From contig PMFA01000024.1 in assembly GCA_003155915.1 (NCBI GenBank), forward strand, positions 181,162-245,161: a DNA stretch of 64,000 nucleotides. Direction: 5' to 3'. This DNA is from Acidimicrobiaceae bacterium. GTDB lineage: Bacteria > Actinomycetota > Acidimicrobiia > Acidimicrobiales > RAAP-2. Under the pieces are notes generated by a model. It made no database searches and had not been told where the DNA came from. It was given only the letters and a program-made list of their open reading frames with translations. This document shows, piece by piece, positions 1-9,208 of this stretch. A program made the translations under genes and the position numbers. Position 1 is the first letter of the stretch. Each line of letters begins with the position of its first letter.

Positions 1-121
1 TGTTGAAGCTGTAGAGCATCATGACGACGATCGGTACGAAGGTGATCCCCATGACGACCCAGAAGAAGATCGCGAGCCACGGGCTGCGACGCCGGCGGCG
101 AGGGCGAGAGGTGGTCGTCAC
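1..121 (-). CDS. ABC polyamine transporter permease, PotC-like (5' part only)
   Basis: This is the first 40 codons of a minus-strand gene that runs off the window edge. The GTG start at 121 lies 1 bp past the stop of the PotB-like gene, as expected for the second permease of a polyamine importer. The N-terminus reads MTTTSRPRRRRRSP, an arginine-rich cytoplasmic tail, followed by one hydrophobic segment (WLAIFFWVVMGITFVPIVVM) and MLYSFN. The pattern of positive tail, first membrane helix and Y-S-F-N is typical of the PotC/YdcV permease family. Identity rests on this short segment and on gene order (potA-potD-potB-potC). The EAA loop is outside the window. Confidence 0.72.
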   Translation of the reverse strand, partial: MTTTSRPRRRRRSPWLAIFFWVVMGITFVPIVVMMLYSFN

Positions 122-122
122 G

Positions 123-1040
123 TCAGACCAGGTTCTCTAGGTTCTCGGTGCCGAAGATCTTGGCGTACGCGAACATGATGATTCCGAGGATCACCATCAA
201 CACGGTGGACAGAGCAGCCGCGACGTTGAACTGCTGGTTCGTCAGGTACGAGTCCTGGATCGCTTGGCCGATCGTGTAGGTGCCCACGCCGCCGAGCAGC
301 GACGAGTTCACCGGGTCACCGACGGTCGTGATGAATACGAGAAGAACGCCGGCGAAGATTCCGGCGCGTGACAGCGGCAGCACGACACGCAAGAAGACCT
401 GACGACCGTTGGAGTAGAGGTCGCGCGCCGCCTCAAGAATTCGACGGTCAATGCGCTCGAGGGCGACATAGATCGGCAGCACCATGAAGGGGAGGTTGTT
501 GTAGATGTCGCCACCGATCACGGCGTTCGACGTGCCCAGAATGTGGAAGTTCGATGAGACGAGATGCAATTTATGCAACGTCGTAATGACGAAGCCTTGC
601 TGGGCCAGGACGAAGGACCACATGTCGGTGCGAATGACGAACGACACGAAGAACGACAGCAGCACGAGCAAGATGAGTGGACTCTTCCAGCGCACGCTCA
701 CGCGAAAGGCGATGAAGTACGCCATCGGATAGGCGATGAGAATGCTCAAAATCGTGGTCGCGACGCCGTAATAGAGCGAGCGGATGAAGAATGTCGTGTA
801 CGGAATATCCGAGTGCACGAAGAGTTGCGAATAGATGTGCCAGTTCCACGTCAACGTGTAACCACTCACCGGGTTGCCGGTCTCCAATGAGACGATCAAC
901 CCCGACGCCAGGGGAATGAGGAAGAAGAGCAACATCCATCCCCCGCCGACCAGGCTCAACCAATACGGCGGGCTGTGGCGGCGCAGCCAACTTGGTTGGC
1001 GATACGCCGGACGCGCCGCGTCGATCAAGTCAGTGCTCAC
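123..1040 (-). CDS. potB: ABC polyamine transporter permease, PotB-like
   Basis: A 305-residue inner-membrane permease of the spermidine/putrescine (PotB/YdcU) type. About six hydrophobic segments are visible, the first at residues 26-50. The cytoplasmic EAA-type loop (LEAARDLYSNGRQVFLRVVLPL, around residues 200-222) is where the ATPase docks. The GTG start overlaps the TGA of the upstream substrate-binding protein by 4 bp (GTGA), so translation is probably coupled. The length fits the family. With the PotA-, PotD- and PotC-like neighbours and the aminobutyraldehyde-type dehydrogenase upstream, import of putrescine or spermidine is the likely role. The exact amine is inferred from context. 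Confidence 0.87.
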   Translation of the reverse strand: MSTDLIDAARPAYRQPSWLRRHSPPYWLSLVGGGWMLLFFLIPLASGLIVSLETGNPVSGYTLTWNWHIYSQLFVHSDIPYTTFFIRSLYYGVATTILSILIAYPMAYFIAFRVSVRWKSPLILLVLLSFFVSFVIRTDMWSFVLAQQGFVITTLHKLHLVSSNFHILGTSNAVIGGDIYNNLPFMVLPIYVALERIDRRILEAARDLYSNGRQVFLRVVLPLSRAGIFAGVLLVFITTVGDPVNSSLLGGVGTYTIGQAIQDSYLTNQQFNVAAALSTVLMVILGIIMFAYAKIFGTENLENLV

Positions 1041-2290
1041 GACTCAATGATTGGGTTGTAGACGTCATTCCACGCCTGATAGTCGTTGTAGTCGCGATAG
1101 ATGTAGTAGCCGTGGGAAAGTTTGTCGGCCGCGGCGGACGGGAAGACCAAGGGGCTGTTGGCGACGGTCTTGTCCTTGATGACGTCGAGTATGTAATCCT
1201 GGGCCGCCGGCACCGGACACACGTAACTGACCCAGTCCTCGACGATCCCGGCGATCTTGGGCGTGTAATAAAAGTTCATCCACGCCAGGGCGCTCAGCGC
1301 GTTCTGGGACTGGCGAGGAATGACCATGTTGTCGTGCCAGACGATCTGCCCCTCCTTGGGCGTCACGTACTTGAGGTGCGGGTAGCCCGAGAGGTTGGCC
1401 TGGAAGATGTCGCCGGAGTAAGCCTGACTGATCCAGGTGTCGCCATTTTCTAAGTGCGAGATGTAACTCTGGTCGTAGTAGCCGGCCACGAGCGGTCGCT
1501 GCTTCTCGAGCCACCTGGTCGACTCCTTCCAGTCGGCCATGGTGGAACCGACCGGATTGACGCCCATACGCAACAGTGCCGCGCTTCCGAGCTCGACATT
1601 GTCGTTCATCATTCCCACGTGACCACTGAAGGCCGGGTCGGCGAGGTCGTTGAAACTTGTGATCTCGCGCTTGATCATCTTCGTGTTGTAGGCGATGCCC
1701 GTGAAGCCGGTCTGCCAGGTCACCGAGTGCTTGTTGCCGGGGTCGTAGCTCGGGTTCTTCACCAGGGGACTGGCGTACTTGAAGAAGTTCGGCAATCGCG
1801 AAAGATCGAGCTCGTTTAAGAAGCCGTTGTTGACGAGCTGGGTGAAGTACCACCCGTTCGTGATGACCATGAGGTCATAACCCGTCACCTCTTGGGCGGC
1901 CAACTCCGGTTCGACCGTCGCGTAGAAGGAGTCGTCACCCTGGATGACCGGATCGTAGGCCACCTTGATGCCCGTGGCCTTGGTAAAGAGTTCCAACGAG
2001 ACCGTCTTGCCGTGCTCGGAATCGATGTAGAGCGGCCAATTGGCGAAGTTGAGTTGCTTAGTCGGCATCTGTTCCTTCCAGAACGTCGCCCAATCGACGG
2101 CGGCGCCTCGTCGCTCCGCCGAACCGGCAATACCGCAACTGGCGAGCAAGGCCGCCATGCTGATGAGTCCGGCGCCCTTGCCGGCGACGCCCAGCGCGTC
2201 ACGACGAGACATCCGGCGTTGGGTGAGACCACGCCACAGCGCGGGGTCGAAAACCGGTCCGCCGCGCTTGGGGTGCGATTCGTCACTCAT
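1037..2290 (-). CDS. potD: ABC polyamine transporter substrate-binding lipoprotein, PotD-like
   Basis: A 417-residue solute-binding protein (PotD/PotF family). The start was set at the ATG at 2290, which overlaps the potA stop as ATGA. An in-frame extension upstream of it lies inside potA and was rejected. Residues 25-52 hold a twin-arginine segment (RRMSRRDALG), a hydrophobic stretch and the lipobox LLASC with Cys52, so it is probably exported by Tat and lipid-anchored. The mature part has family segments such as LNFANWPLYID near its start and TWQTGFTGIAYN. The first permease follows with a 4-bp overlap. Unusual point: Tat export is less common than Sec for this family, though not rare in actinomycetes. 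Confidence 0.88.
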   Translation of the reverse strand: MSDESHPKRGGPVFDPALWRGLTQRRMSRRDALGVAGKGAGLISMAALLASCGIAGSAERRGAAVDWATFWKEQMPTKQLNFANWPLYIDSEHGKTVSLELFTKATGIKVAYDPVIQGDDSFYATVEPELAAQEVTGYDLMVITNGWYFTQLVNNGFLNELDLSRLPNFFKYASPLVKNPSYDPGNKHSVTWQTGFTGIAYNTKMIKREITSFNDLADPAFSGHVGMMNDNVELGSAALLRMGVNPVGSTMADWKESTRWLEKQRPLVAGYYDQSYISHLENGDTWISQAYSGDIFQANLSGYPHLKYVTPKEGQIVWHDNMVIPRQSQNALSALAWMNFYYTPKIAGIVEDWVSYVCPVPAAQDYILDVIKDKTVANSPLVFPSAAADKLSHGYYIYRDYNDYQAWNDVYNPIIES

Positions 2291-3468
2291 GTTTCGCCTT
2301 CGGAATTCGCCATTGTGATGGGCGCGGCGACGGCATTCGGTGACGACGGCAGCGCGAAGCCGTGGTCCTTCTCCCACGTCACGATGACGTGGTCACCCGG
2401 CACGAATCGGTCCTCTTCGCTGATGTTCTGAGCGAGGATGTGCAGCGGCCCACCCCAGGAGGTGACGAGTTCGTACTCCGAGGTCGCGCCGAGATAGATC
2501 GTCGTGGTGACCGTGGCCGTCAGCGTGTTAGTCGCCGGACCGGGCACCTCCGAAGCACCTTCTCGTCGCAGCAACATCTTCTCGGGACGTACACCGACTT
2601 GGGCAATCTGATCCAACTTGCTAGCCATCGAACCCGGTCGCGCGCCCACCGAGGAACCGTCGGGCAACCGCAGCGTCCCGTGATCCAACGTCACCGCCAG
2701 GAGATTGCACGCGCCCAAGAATTCCGCCACGAACTGCGTCGCCGGTTCGTCGTAGACGCGCTGGGGGGCGCCGAGGTCCTCGTACTTGCCTCCGTGCATG
2801 ACCGCAATTCGGTCACCCAGAGCCATCGCCTCGTCCTGGTCGTGCGTCACGTAAAGAAAGGTGATGCCCACCTCGCGTTGAATGCGCTTGAGCTCGAGCT
2901 GCATGGTCTTACGGATCTTCGCGTCGAGCGCTCCCATCGGCTCGTCGAGTAACAGGACCTTCGGTTGATTCACCAACGCACGCGCCAAGGCCACGCGCTG
3001 TTGCTGGCCGCCTGACAATTGCGTCGCCGGTCGTGGTCCGAAGCCCCCGAGACCGAGGATCTCCAAGTGCTCCTCCACGAGACGCTTGATGTCGTCTTTG
3101 TCCTTGCCTTTGCGACGCAGTCCGAAGGCCACGTTGTCAAAGACACTCAGGTGGGGAAAGAGGGCGTAGGACTGGAACACGGTGTTGACGTCGCGGCGAT
3201 ACGGCGGCGTCCAGGTGATGTCCTCACCGCCCAAAAAGATCTTGCCGCTCGAGGGCTGCTCGAATCCACCGACCATGCGCAGGGTCGTGGTCTTACCGCA
3301 ACCTGACGGGCCGAGGAGGGCGAAGAACTCACCGGCCGCGAGTTCGAGCGTGAGGTCATCGACCGCCACCATGCCCTTGAACTCCTTGGTGACATTCTCC
3401 AAACGGACCGCGGGGGGCGCCTTCTTCGTGCCCTCGGTCGATACCGCTGCGTCATTCGTCGTCGTCAC
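2287..3468 (-). CDS. potA: ABC polyamine transporter ATP-binding protein, PotA-like
   Basis: A 393-residue ATPase that would power the PotB/PotC permeases. The Walker A motif GPSGCGKTT is at residues 53-61, followed by the Q-loop (VFQSYALFPH), the signature LSGGQQQRVALARAL, Walker B with catalytic Glu (VLLLDEP) and the switch His (VTHDQDEA). The C-terminal ~130 residues fit a TOBE-type regulatory domain. The GTG start has GGAAGGA about 10 nt upstream. It heads the potADB(C) unit, and the 132-bp gap to the dehydrogenase gene may hold a separate promoter. Within the family it is closer to polyamine than to maltose ATPases (judged from the DDLTLELAAGEFFALLGPSG context). Confidence 0.9.
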   Translation of the reverse strand: MTTTNDAAVSTEGTKKAPPAVRLENVTKEFKGMVAVDDLTLELAAGEFFALLGPSGCGKTTTLRMVGGFEQPSSGKIFLGGEDITWTPPYRRDVNTVFQSYALFPHLSVFDNVAFGLRRKGKDKDDIKRLVEEHLEILGLGGFGPRPATQLSGGQQQRVALARALVNQPKVLLLDEPMGALDAKIRKTMQLELKRIQREVGITFLYVTHDQDEAMALGDRIAVMHGGKYEDLGAPQRVYDEPATQFVAEFLGACNLLAVTLDHGTLRLPDGSSVGARPGSMASKLDQIAQVGVRPEKMLLRREGASEVPGPATNTLTATVTTTIYLGATSEYELVTSWGGPLHILAQNISEEDRFVPGDHVIVTWEKDHGFALPSSPNAVAAPITMANSEGET

Positions 3469-3602
3469 CGATCGATCCTTCCCCCGATACTGCCTCGAAC
3501 CCTATCGGCACCCCCACGTGATATCTCGTCAAGTGATGGTGTCCTCATTCGGCGTTGCACTCGCCTCGCGTCGAATGACGTGACGACGACGTCAACCGAA
3601 CC

Positions 3603-5030
3603 TCACGACTCGATGTTGTGCATCACGTGCTTGACGCGCGTGTAATCCTCGAAGCCGTACATCGAGAGGTCCTTGCCGTAGCCGGACCTCTTGAATCCCC
3701 CGTGGGGCATCTCGGCGACGAGCGGGATATGTGTGTTCACCCACACGCACCCGAAGTCGAGGTCCCTCGTGAAGCGCATGGCGCGCCCGTGGTCGCTGGT
3801 CCACACCGATGACGCCAGTCCGTAATCGACGCCGTTGGCCCACGCGAGCGCCTCGGCTTCGTCGCTGAATTTCTGCACGGTAATCACCGGCCCGAAGATC
3901 TCACTCTGGATCATCTCGTCGTCTTGGCGCAGATCGGCGACCACGGTGGGCTCGATGAAGTAGCCGACCTCGCCGACTTGGTGTCCGCCGGCCGCCACGG
4001 ACGCGTGACCGGGGGCGCGACCGAGAAATCCGGTCACACGCTGGAATTGATTGACGTTGTTGACCGGACCGAAGAGCGCGTCATCATTGTCGGGCTGTCC
4101 GATGACGGTATTCCTCGCCTGTTCGGCGAGGGCGTCCACGAAGTCGCCGTAAACCTTGGGTCCCACGAGCACCCGGGTCGCCGCGGTGCAGTCCTGGCCG
4201 GCGTTGAAGTAACCGGCGACCGCAATGTTCTCGGCCGCCGAGGCGATGTCGACGTCGTCGAAGATGATAACTGGTGCCTTGCCGCCCAACTCGAGGTGGA
4301 CCCTCTTCAAGGTCTGGGACGCGCTCGAGGCGACTTCCATGCCCGCGCGCACCGAGCCGGTCACCGACACCATCGCCGGTATCGGGTGTTCGACCAGCGC
4401 GCGTCCAGTGTCGCGGTCTCCGCACACGACGTTAAAGACTCCGGGGGGCAGGACCTCGGCCATGAGTTGGGCCATCAATACCGTTGAGGCCGGCGTCGAA
4501 TCGCCCGGCTTGAGGACCATCGTGTTGCCGGCCGCGATCGCCGGCGCCCACTTCCACACCGCCATCATCATCGGGTAGTTCCATGGTGTGACCGCGCCGC
4601 ATACGCCGACGGGTTCGCGTCGGACGTAGCTGGTCATGCCCTCCATGTACTCCGCGGCACCGCGACCCTCCAAGAGGCGCGCCGCGCCGGCGAAGAAACG
4701 AATTTGATCGAGCATCGGCGGGATCTCTTCGCTCATCGTGAGCGCGATGATCTTCCCGCAGTTCTCGGCTTCGACCGCGACCAGTTCTTCGGCGTGCGCT
4801 TCGAGGATGTCGGCGATCTGTTGGAGGGCCCGACTGCGCTGTGACGGCGTTGTGCGCTTCCAACTTTGGAAGGCGGCGTTCGCGACCTGCAGGGCGGCGT
4901 CGACGTCGGCCGCGTTGGAGACCGGCATCTCGGCGAAGGGTTCGCCGGTCGCGGGATTGATCAGTTCGACGTACTTTTTGCTCATCGGAGCAACGGATTC
5001 GCCCCCGACAAAGTTGTCCAAACGACGCAT
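3603..5030 (-). CDS. Aldehyde dehydrogenase, gamma-aminobutyraldehyde/betaine-aldehyde type
   Basis: A 475-residue NAD(P)-dependent aldehyde dehydrogenase. It has the nucleotide-binding segment [10 protein letters not shown], the general base in HLELGGKAP, the catalytic Cys in GQDCTAATR and a C-terminal [13 protein letters not shown] typical of aminoaldehyde dehydrogenases (PatD/Prr, BetB). The ATG at 5030 was chosen because GGGAGG lies 5 nt upstream; a longer in-frame reading has no such site. Beside a polyamine importer, and divergent from an aminotransferase, it probably oxidises 4-aminobutanal to GABA. Betaine aldehyde or another omega-aminoaldehyde cannot be excluded from sequence alone. 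Confidence 0.87.
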   Translation of the reverse strand: MRRLDNFVGGESVAPMSKKYVELINPATGEPFAEMPVSNAADVDAALQVANAAFQSWKRTTPSQRSRALQQIADILEAHAEELVAVEAENCGKIIALTMSEEIPPMLDQIRFFAGAARLLEGRGAAEYMEGMTSYVRREPVGVCGAVTPWNYPMMMAVWKWAPAIAAGNTMVLKPGDSTPASTVLMAQLMAEVLPPGVFNVVCGDRDTGRALVEHPIPAMVSVTGSVRAGMEVASSASQTLKRVHLELGGKAPVIIFDDVDIASAAENIAVAGYFNAGQDCTAATRVLVGPKVYGDFVDALAEQARNTVIGQPDNDDALFGPVNNVNQFQRVTGFLGRAPGHASVAAGGHQVGEVGYFIEPTVVADLRQDDEMIQSEIFGPVITVQKFSDEAEALAWANGVDYGLASSVWTSDHGRAMRFTRDLDFGCVWVNTHIPLVAEMPHGGFKRSGYGKDLSMYGFEDYTRVKHVMHNIES

Positions 5031-5169
5031 GATTCCCTCCCGGTCACGGGCCGTCTGATGGCGCAGCCCTGAGCCACTCTGCCAGAGATTGCCTGGGCGC
5101 CGCAACAGAAACCGAAGATATGAGGCCTTGGAAGTGAAATCTACGACTCTTTTCGTCGCTGGAACCCCC

Positions 5170-5175
5170 TATACT
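5170..5175 (+). promoter_or_regulatory. Candidate -10 box (TATACT) for the Lrp-aminotransferase-oxidase unit
   Basis: TATACT is a near-consensus -10 hexamer 52 bp before the Lrp start. The -35 region about 17 bp upstream (CTCTTT) is poor, so the site may depend on an activator. An untranslated leader of about 45 nt would carry the GGGGGTG ribosome binding site just before ATG 5228. Confidence 0.4.
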
Positions 5176-5227
5176 GTCTCTATCCGCAGCATGGGGGCCT
5201 TCGGGTTACTGCGCTCGGGGGTGACCA

Positions 5228-5752
5228 ATGCCAGCGACCAAACCACTTCGAGAGACCAAGAAGAGCGCAGAACGCTCGACCTCGGAACTGATCTCGTCCG
5301 CGCCGAACGCACTCGACTCGATTGATCGACAGATCATCAGCCACCTGCAGCGTGACGGTCGTCGCGCCTACGGCGCCATCGCAAACGAAGTCGGACTCTC
5401 CGAAGCGGGCGTGCGACGTCGCGTGCAGCGCCTCAAGGATTCCGGCGTCATGCAGATCGTCGCGATTACCGATCCGCTGCAACTCGGTTATGGCCGCGAA
5501 GCGCTCATCGGGATCCGCGTCCACGGTGACGTTCGACTGGTCGCTGACAAGATCGCCTCGATTGACGAAGCCAACTACGTCGTCATGACCGCCGGCAGCT
5601 TCGACATCATCGCCGAAGTCATCGCCGTCGATGACGACGCACTCGTCCACCTCTTGAATGACTCGATTCGGAGCATTCCCGGTGTGACCGAGGTTGAAAC
5701 ATTTCTGTATTTGAAACTTTCAAAGCAGACATACGTATGGGGGACCAAGTGA
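5228..5752 (+). CDS. Lrp/AsnC family transcriptional regulator
   Basis: A 174-residue DNA-binding regulator. After a ~28-residue polar N-terminal tail, residues 29-80 form the Lrp-type helix-turn-helix (LDSIDRQIISHLQRDGRRAY, then VGLSEAGVRRRVQRL). The rest matches the RAM ligand-binding domain, with its late segment SIPGVTEVETFLYLKL. The gene begins the plus-strand polyamine catabolic unit and its stop overlaps the aminotransferase start, so it probably senses an amine or amino acid and controls the divergent import and catabolic genes (inference). ATG 5228 is preceded by GGGGGTG. The family assignment is firm; the ligand is unknown. Confidence 0.88.
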   Translation: MPATKPLRETKKSAERSTSELISSAPNALDSIDRQIISHLQRDGRRAYGAIANEVGLSEAGVRRRVQRLKDSGVMQIVAITDPLQLGYGREALIGIRVHGDVRLVADKIASIDEANYVVMTAGSFDIIAEVIAVDDDALVHLLNDSIRSIPGVTEVETFLYLKLSKQTYVWGTK

Positions 5753-7164
5753 CGCTGAACACAATTAGCGACGGAATCAATTTCACGGACGAGCAACACG
5801 CGAGTCATAAGTACTCCGAGCGCGCGCGGCGCCACCTCTGGCTCCAGATGTCGCGCATGGGCGCCTACGACGAACTGAACGAGGTGCCGATCATGGTGCG
5901 CGGCGAAGGCACGCGCGTCTACGACGCCAACGGCAAGGAGTACTTCGACGGCCTCTCCGGTCTCTTCACGAACATGCTCGGTCACGGTCGCGCCGACATC
6001 GCGGCGGCGGCGGCCGAACAGATGACGACGATGGCCTTCTTCCCCCTGTGGACCTACGCTCACCCCAAGGCCATCGAGCTCGCCGAGAAGATCGCGAGCC
6101 TCGCCCCCGGTGACCTCAACCGCGTGTTCTTCACCTCCGGTGGCGCCGAAGCAAATGAGAGCGCCTGGAAGCTCGCGCGTCAGTACCACAAGATGCGCGG
6201 CGACACCGATCGCTACAAGGTCATCAGCCGCGACGTCGCCTATCACGGCACCACACTGGGCGCGCTGACGATCACGTCGCTCGAGGGATACCGGCAGCCG
6301 TTCGAGCCGCTCGTTCCGGGTGCCGTGAAGGTCCCCGCGGTCAACTTCTATCGCGCCGAGCAGTACGGCGACGACTTCGAGGCCTTCGGCCTCTGGCAGG
6401 CCCACCAAATCGAAGAGGCGATCTTGCGCGAAGGTCCCGAGACCGTCGCGGCGGTCTTCTTGGAGCCGGTGCAGAATGCCGGTGGTTGCTTCACTCCCCC
6501 GCCGAACTACTGGCAGTCAGTGCGCGAGATCTGTGATCGCTACGGTGTCATCCTCGTGTCGGACGACGTCATTTGTGCCTTCGGTCGACTCGGCACCTGG
6601 TTCGGTGGTCAGAAGTACGACTACGTGCCCGACATCATCACGTGCGCGAAGGGCATCACGGCCGGCTACGCCCCGCTCGGCGCGATGATCGTCTCGGACC
6701 GCTTGGCCGAGCCCTTCCAGCACGGCGACGCCTCGTTCGTTCACGGATTCACTTGGTCCGGTCACCCGGTCTCGTGCGCCGTGGCGCTGAAGAGCATCGA
6801 GATTATGGAGAACGAGAAGGTGCTCGAGAACGTGCTGGACAACGAGGACTACTTCCGCCAGAGCCTCTTGAACCTGAAGGACATCCCGATCGTCGGCGAC
6901 GTTCGCGGCACCGGCTACTTCTGGGGCGTCGAACTGGTGAAGAACCAGGTGACCAAAGAGACCTGGGCCGGCGAAGACGCCGAACGACTCCTGCGCGGGT
7001 ACGTGTCGCCCGAGATGTTCCGACGCGGTCTCATCTGTCGCTCGGACGACCGGGGTGACCCCGTCGTCCAGCTCGCGCCGCCATTGATCTCCACGCGAGC
7101 CGACATCGACTTCATGGTCGGCACGATGCGCGAGGTTTTCACCGGAGCCGTCAAGTTCATCTGA
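5749..7164 (+). CDS. Class III aminotransferase, putrescine/omega-amino acid:pyruvate type
   Basis: A 471-residue PLP enzyme of the omega-transaminase family. Visible family features are FTSGGAEANESAWKLARQYH (cofactor phosphate region), DDVICAFGRLGTWFG and the PLP lysine in CAKGITAGYAPLGA. GTG 5749 overlaps the Lrp stop as GTGA and has GGGGG 5 nt upstream; ATG 5737 in the same frame is the alternative. The N-terminal HLWLQMSRMG resembles SpuC-type putrescine-pyruvate transaminases. Next to an aminoaldehyde dehydrogenase and a PuuB-like oxidase it probably converts putrescine to 4-aminobutanal with pyruvate as acceptor. Beta-alanine:pyruvate activity is the main alternative. Confidence 0.86.
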   Translation: MTLNTISDGINFTDEQHASHKYSERARRHLWLQMSRMGAYDELNEVPIMVRGEGTRVYDANGKEYFDGLSGLFTNMLGHGRADIAAAAAEQMTTMAFFPLWTYAHPKAIELAEKIASLAPGDLNRVFFTSGGAEANESAWKLARQYHKMRGDTDRYKVISRDVAYHGTTLGALTITSLEGYRQPFEPLVPGAVKVPAVNFYRAEQYGDDFEAFGLWQAHQIEEAILREGPETVAAVFLEPVQNAGGCFTPPPNYWQSVREICDRYGVILVSDDVICAFGRLGTWFGGQKYDYVPDIITCAKGITAGYAPLGAMIVSDRLAEPFQHGDASFVHGFTWSGHPVSCAVALKSIEIMENEKVLENVLDNEDYFRQSLLNLKDIPIVGDVRGTGYFWGVELVKNQVTKETWAGEDAERLLRGYVSPEMFRRGLICRSDDRGDPVVQLAPPLISTRADIDFMVGTMREVFTGAVKFI

Positions 7165-7166
7165 TC

Positions 7167-8555
7167 GTGGCGCCATCGCAGTCGCTGTGGTGGTCATCGC
7201 TGGAACACGCCGTCACGCCACGAGCAGCCCTAGGGCAACACCTCGACGTTGACGTGGCGATTGTCGGCGGCGGCTTCACCGGACTTTGGACCGCGCGCGA
7301 ACTCCTTCGTCGCGACCCGACGCTGCGCGTCGCGGTGCTCGAGAAAGAGGTCTGCGGATTCGGCGCGTCGGGGCGCAATGGCGGTTGGGCTTCGGGACTC
7401 TTTCCCATGAGTAACGCCAGCGTCATCCGGCGTTACGGCCGCGAGTCCTTCGAACACCAGCGCCACGTGCTCCAGGACGCCGTCGTCGAGTTGGGTTCAT
7501 CGACGCGCGACGACGGAATCGACGCTCGTTACGAACACGGCGGCACGATGACGTTCGCGCGCAGTGAACTACAGGTCACGCGACTCCACGAGGAGATCGC
7601 GTCGGCTCGCGACATTGGGATCGGTCCTGATGACCTGAGCTGGGTCGACGAGACGGACCTCGACGGGCACGGTCGTGTTGCGGGCGCTCGTGGAGCGATG
7701 TTCTCACCGCACTGTGCCCGCATCGATCCCGCCCGACTCGTCCGCGGCCTCAGTGACGTCGTCGCGCGACTCGGCGCGATGATCTTCGAGAACACCGCAG
7801 TCACGCGAATCATCCCGCGGCGAGGTGATCGCCGCGCGGAGGTGGTCACGGTCGGGGCCAACGTGCACGCTGACTTCGTCGTACGAGCGACCGAGGGATT
7901 CACGCCGAACCTGCCCCACGAACGTCGCACCGTCGTACCGCTCTACTCCTTGATGATCGCGACCGAGCCGCTCGCCCGGGACTTTTGGAACGACGTCGGC
8001 TTCGCACACCATGAAACGTTCGCCGACGACCGGCACATGATCATCTACGGTCAACGCACGAATGACGATCGAATCGCCTTCGGTGGTCGCGGCGCGCCGT
8101 ACCACTTCGGATCGTCGGTCGAGAGTCGATTCGACACGGATCCAAAGGTCTTCGAGAAGCTCGAAGCCACGTTGCGAGAGCTCTTCCCGACGTTGGAAGG
8201 TTCGATCACGCACGCCTGGGGCGGACCGCTGGCGATGCCCCGGGACCACTCACCGTTCGTGCGCGTCGACTTCGACACCGGATTGGCGTCGGCCGGGGGC
8301 TACACCGGTGACGGCGTCGTGCTCAGCCACGTGGCCGCGACGGCGCTCGCCGATCTGATCACGCGACCCCAGACCGAGACGGACTTCACGCGCCTGCCCT
8401 TCGTGCAGCGAACGCTTCGGCGCTGGGAGTTCGAGCCGTTTCGTTGGATCGGCATCAACGCGGGACTCGGACTCGCCAACTGGGCCGATCGCGTCGAAGC
8501 GAAGCGCGCCCGGCTAAGCCGCGCGAGTCGATGGCTCGAACGCCTCTACGACTGA
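7167..8555 (+). CDS. FAD-dependent amine oxidoreductase, PuuB/DAO family
   Basis: A 462-residue flavoprotein of the D-amino-acid-oxidase fold. The FAD-binding motif VAIVGGGFTGLWTAREL is near residues 29-45, and the family motif GFGASGRNGGWASG follows at about 68-81. The C-terminal YTGDGVVLSHVAATAL closes the FAD site. SGRNGGW is typical of gamma-glutamylputrescine oxidase (PuuB) and related amine oxidases. GTG 7167 is 2 nt after the aminotransferase stop, so the two are co-transcribed. It may offer an oxidative alternative to transamination of putrescine or another amine. No gamma-glutamylputrescine synthetase lies in the window, so the true substrate is open. Confidence 0.83.
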   Translation: MAPSQSLWWSSLEHAVTPRAALGQHLDVDVAIVGGGFTGLWTARELLRRDPTLRVAVLEKEVCGFGASGRNGGWASGLFPMSNASVIRRYGRESFEHQRHVLQDAVVELGSSTRDDGIDARYEHGGTMTFARSELQVTRLHEEIASARDIGIGPDDLSWVDETDLDGHGRVAGARGAMFSPHCARIDPARLVRGLSDVVARLGAMIFENTAVTRIIPRRGDRRAEVVTVGANVHADFVVRATEGFTPNLPHERRTVVPLYSLMIATEPLARDFWNDVGFAHHETFADDRHMIIYGQRTNDDRIAFGGRGAPYHFGSSVESRFDTDPKVFEKLEATLRELFPTLEGSITHAWGGPLAMPRDHSPFVRVDFDTGLASAGGYTGDGVVLSHVAATALADLITRPQTETDFTRLPFVQRTLRRWEFEPFRWIGINAGLGLANWADRVEAKRARLSRASRWLERLYD

Positions 8556-8560
8556 AGCGA

Positions 8561-9208
8561 CTAGCGCAGGATATTGACCGCGCGCGCCGCGACCACGGCG
8601 ATCGTGACCAACGACACGATCGATTCGGTCGTGAAGAGCGCTTTCATGCGAAAGGTCAGCGGCATCGCGTCAGCGGGCGCGAAGCTCGTGCCGTTGGCGA
8701 ATGACGTATAGAGGTAGTCGGTGAAACTGGGTCGCCAGTGTTCTGGTGCCAAGCTGGGATTCTCCATTTGGGGGAACTGCAGATCGACCAGGAGTTTCTC
8801 GCCCGACGCCCGGCGATGGGGACCCCCGCGATCGACCTCCCAGAACCAGAGGCCGTACACGATGACGTTCGTCAACCACACCGCGACGGCCGAGTAGATC
8901 AACCGTCGACCTTGAGAAACTTGGCTTACCAAGAGGTGGTGTACGAGCAGCACCATCGAAGCGACGTTGGCGAGGGTGACCAACGCAACGAGGCCGAGGG
9001 TGGCGTGGCGAATCCACGCGCTCTCGTCGGGATGTCGATGTCTCCGTGCCGATAAGGGCGCCAGCGGCAGCGCGACGAGGACCGGCAAGAGCCAGTGGGG
9101 ACCGACCACGAGTCGATCGGGCAGGAGTACGTAGAGCGCGACGCACGCGACAAGAGCGAGTGACGCGGGCCAGCGAGGCTCGGGGCTGACGCTGTTCACG
9201 GGGCTCAA
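8561..9208 (-). CDS. Integral membrane protein, DUF1345-like
   Basis: A 215-residue membrane protein with about six hydrophobic segments. The C-terminal part FTDYLYTSFANGTSFAPADAM followed by PLTFRMKALFTTESIVSLVTI resembles the pore-like end of DUF1345 and related predicted channel proteins, in which a S-F-x-x-x-T-S/A-F segment precedes the last helix. The TTG at 9208 overlaps the stop of the secreted-protein gene upstream (TTGA); GTG 9199 is a possible later start. It ends 5 bp from the convergent oxidase gene. Function is unknown; ion conduction is speculation from the fold resemblance. Confidence 0.66.
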   Translation of the reverse strand: MSPVNSVSPEPRWPASLALVACVALYVLLPDRLVVGPHWLLPVLVALPLAPLSARRHRHPDESAWIRHATLGLVALVTLANVASMVLLVHHLLVSQVSQGRRLIYSAVAVWLTNVIVYGLWFWEVDRGGPHRRASGEKLLVDLQFPQMENPSLAPEHWRPSFTDYLYTSFANGTSFAPADAMPLTFRMKALFTTESIVSLVTIAVVAARAVNILR

